Origin: JASHZA01 sp035624865 | GTDB lineage: Bacteria > Desulfobacterota > Binatia > Binatales > Binataceae | Assembly (NCBI GenBank): GCA_035624865.1 | Contig: DASPQS010000006.1 | Coordinates: 1 to 5,888, forward strand | Direction of reading: 5' to 3' | DNA: 5,888 bases | Part shown: piece by piece, positions 5,648 through 5,888 of the stretch | Layout: each line of letters begins with the position of its first letter | Position numbering within the stretch: the stretch's first letter is position 1 | Translations under genes and position numbers: made by a program | The notes under the pieces: model-generated | Told to the model about the DNA's origin: nothing | Databases searched by the model: none | What the model saw: the letters and a program-made list of their open reading frames with translations, nothing else

Positions 5648-5888
5648 ATGGAAGAGAGCAGCGATATCCCGAATATCCGAGAGTACCTCGACGGGTTGCG
5701 CGGCAAGCTCCGACGCGCGGACGCGGTTGCTACTCCCTCGCCCGGGACGGAGCGCAAGGCGGCGGCGGTGCTTTTGCCACTGATCGAACGCGACGGCGGC
5801 CTGCACGTGCTCTATACGAGGCGATCCGACCGTCTGACGAGCCATCGCGGGCAGGTCGCATTTCCGGGCGGACGCTTCGATCGCCGCG
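5648..5888 (+). CDS. CoA pyrophosphatase (NudL-type Nudix hydrolase), N-terminal part, truncated by window end
   Basis: An open frame of 80 codons that runs off the window. After a Glu/Arg-rich N-terminal helix (1-25) comes KAAAVLLPLIERDGGLHVLY (37-56) and then TRRSDRLTSHRGQVAFPGG (57-75). This is the signature of the UPF0035/NudL branch of Nudix proteins, which hydrolyse coenzyme A and its derivatives to phosphopantetheine and 3',5'-ADP. G75 starts the Nudix box; the remaining box residues lie beyond the window, so catalytic completeness cannot be checked. The ATG at 5648 has AAAGG at 5631-5635 and GGA at 5641-5643, a modest ribosome-binding site. The frame is open upstream to a TAG at 5594, and GTG or TTG starts there (5597-5617) are possible but would add a nonconserved extension. 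It is transcribed away from thiI. Confidence 0.88.
   Translation, partial: MEESSDIPNIREYLDGLRGKLRRADAVATPSPGTERKAAAVLLPLIERDGGLHVLYTRRSDRLTSHRGQVAFPGGRFDRR

Noticed and set aside
5524..5845. Two short minus-strand open frames (ends at 5524 and 5585) over the divergent spacer
   Set aside because: They overlap the start of the CoA pyrophosphatase gene on the opposite strand and have no domain signature or convincing ribosome-binding site.

Overview
The window is GC-rich bacterial chromosome, densely packed and almost entirely coding. It looks like a housekeeping or accessory-metabolism region: I see no transposase, phage gene, CRISPR array, tRNA or rRNA. Gene content (a Bacillus-length ThiI, a persulfide dioxygenase-rhodanese fusion, and lipoprotein and glycosyltransferase genes with strongly GC-biased codons) suggests a high-GC Gram-negative-like bacterium, perhaps an uncultured soil or groundwater lineage. 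The taxon cannot be fixed from this sequence.

Layout. A plus-strand MutT-like Nudix hydrolase (32-451) meets a family 2 glycosyltransferase tail to tail, with a 16-base overlap. The glycosyltransferase is the last gene of a tight four-gene minus-strand unit. In transcription order this is: MBL-fold persulfide dioxygenase fused to a rhodanese (4123-3086), VOC/glyoxalase-fold protein (3082-2678), lipoprotein of unknown function (2678-1398), and glycosyltransferase (1386-436). The junctions are a 3-base gap, a one-base TGATG stop/start overlap and an 11-base gap. Co-transcription and translational coupling are therefore likely. A 167-base gap ahead of the unit carries a weak promoter-like sequence and a 10-base palindrome. 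Upstream of that lies thiI, also on the minus strand (start at 5490 or 5523). A divergent region of about 125-160 bases then separates thiI from a second Nudix gene on the plus strand. This is a CoA-pyrophosphatase (NudL-type) gene cut by the window end.

Functional picture. Two neighbouring genes handle sulfane sulfur. ThiI has no C-terminal rhodanese domain, and the next gene downstream carries a rhodanese domain with an intact CRVGVRS active-site loop on a persulfide dioxygenase. A sulfur-relay or persulfide-homeostasis link is possible but is inference from proximity. The VOC protein, lipoprotein and glycosyltransferase have no obvious biochemical link to sulfur chemistry. I found no strong evidence for an entirely new system. 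The most unusual parts are the sulfur gene pairing, the uncharacterised two-domain lipoprotein coupled to it, and the repeat-bearing divergent promoter region.
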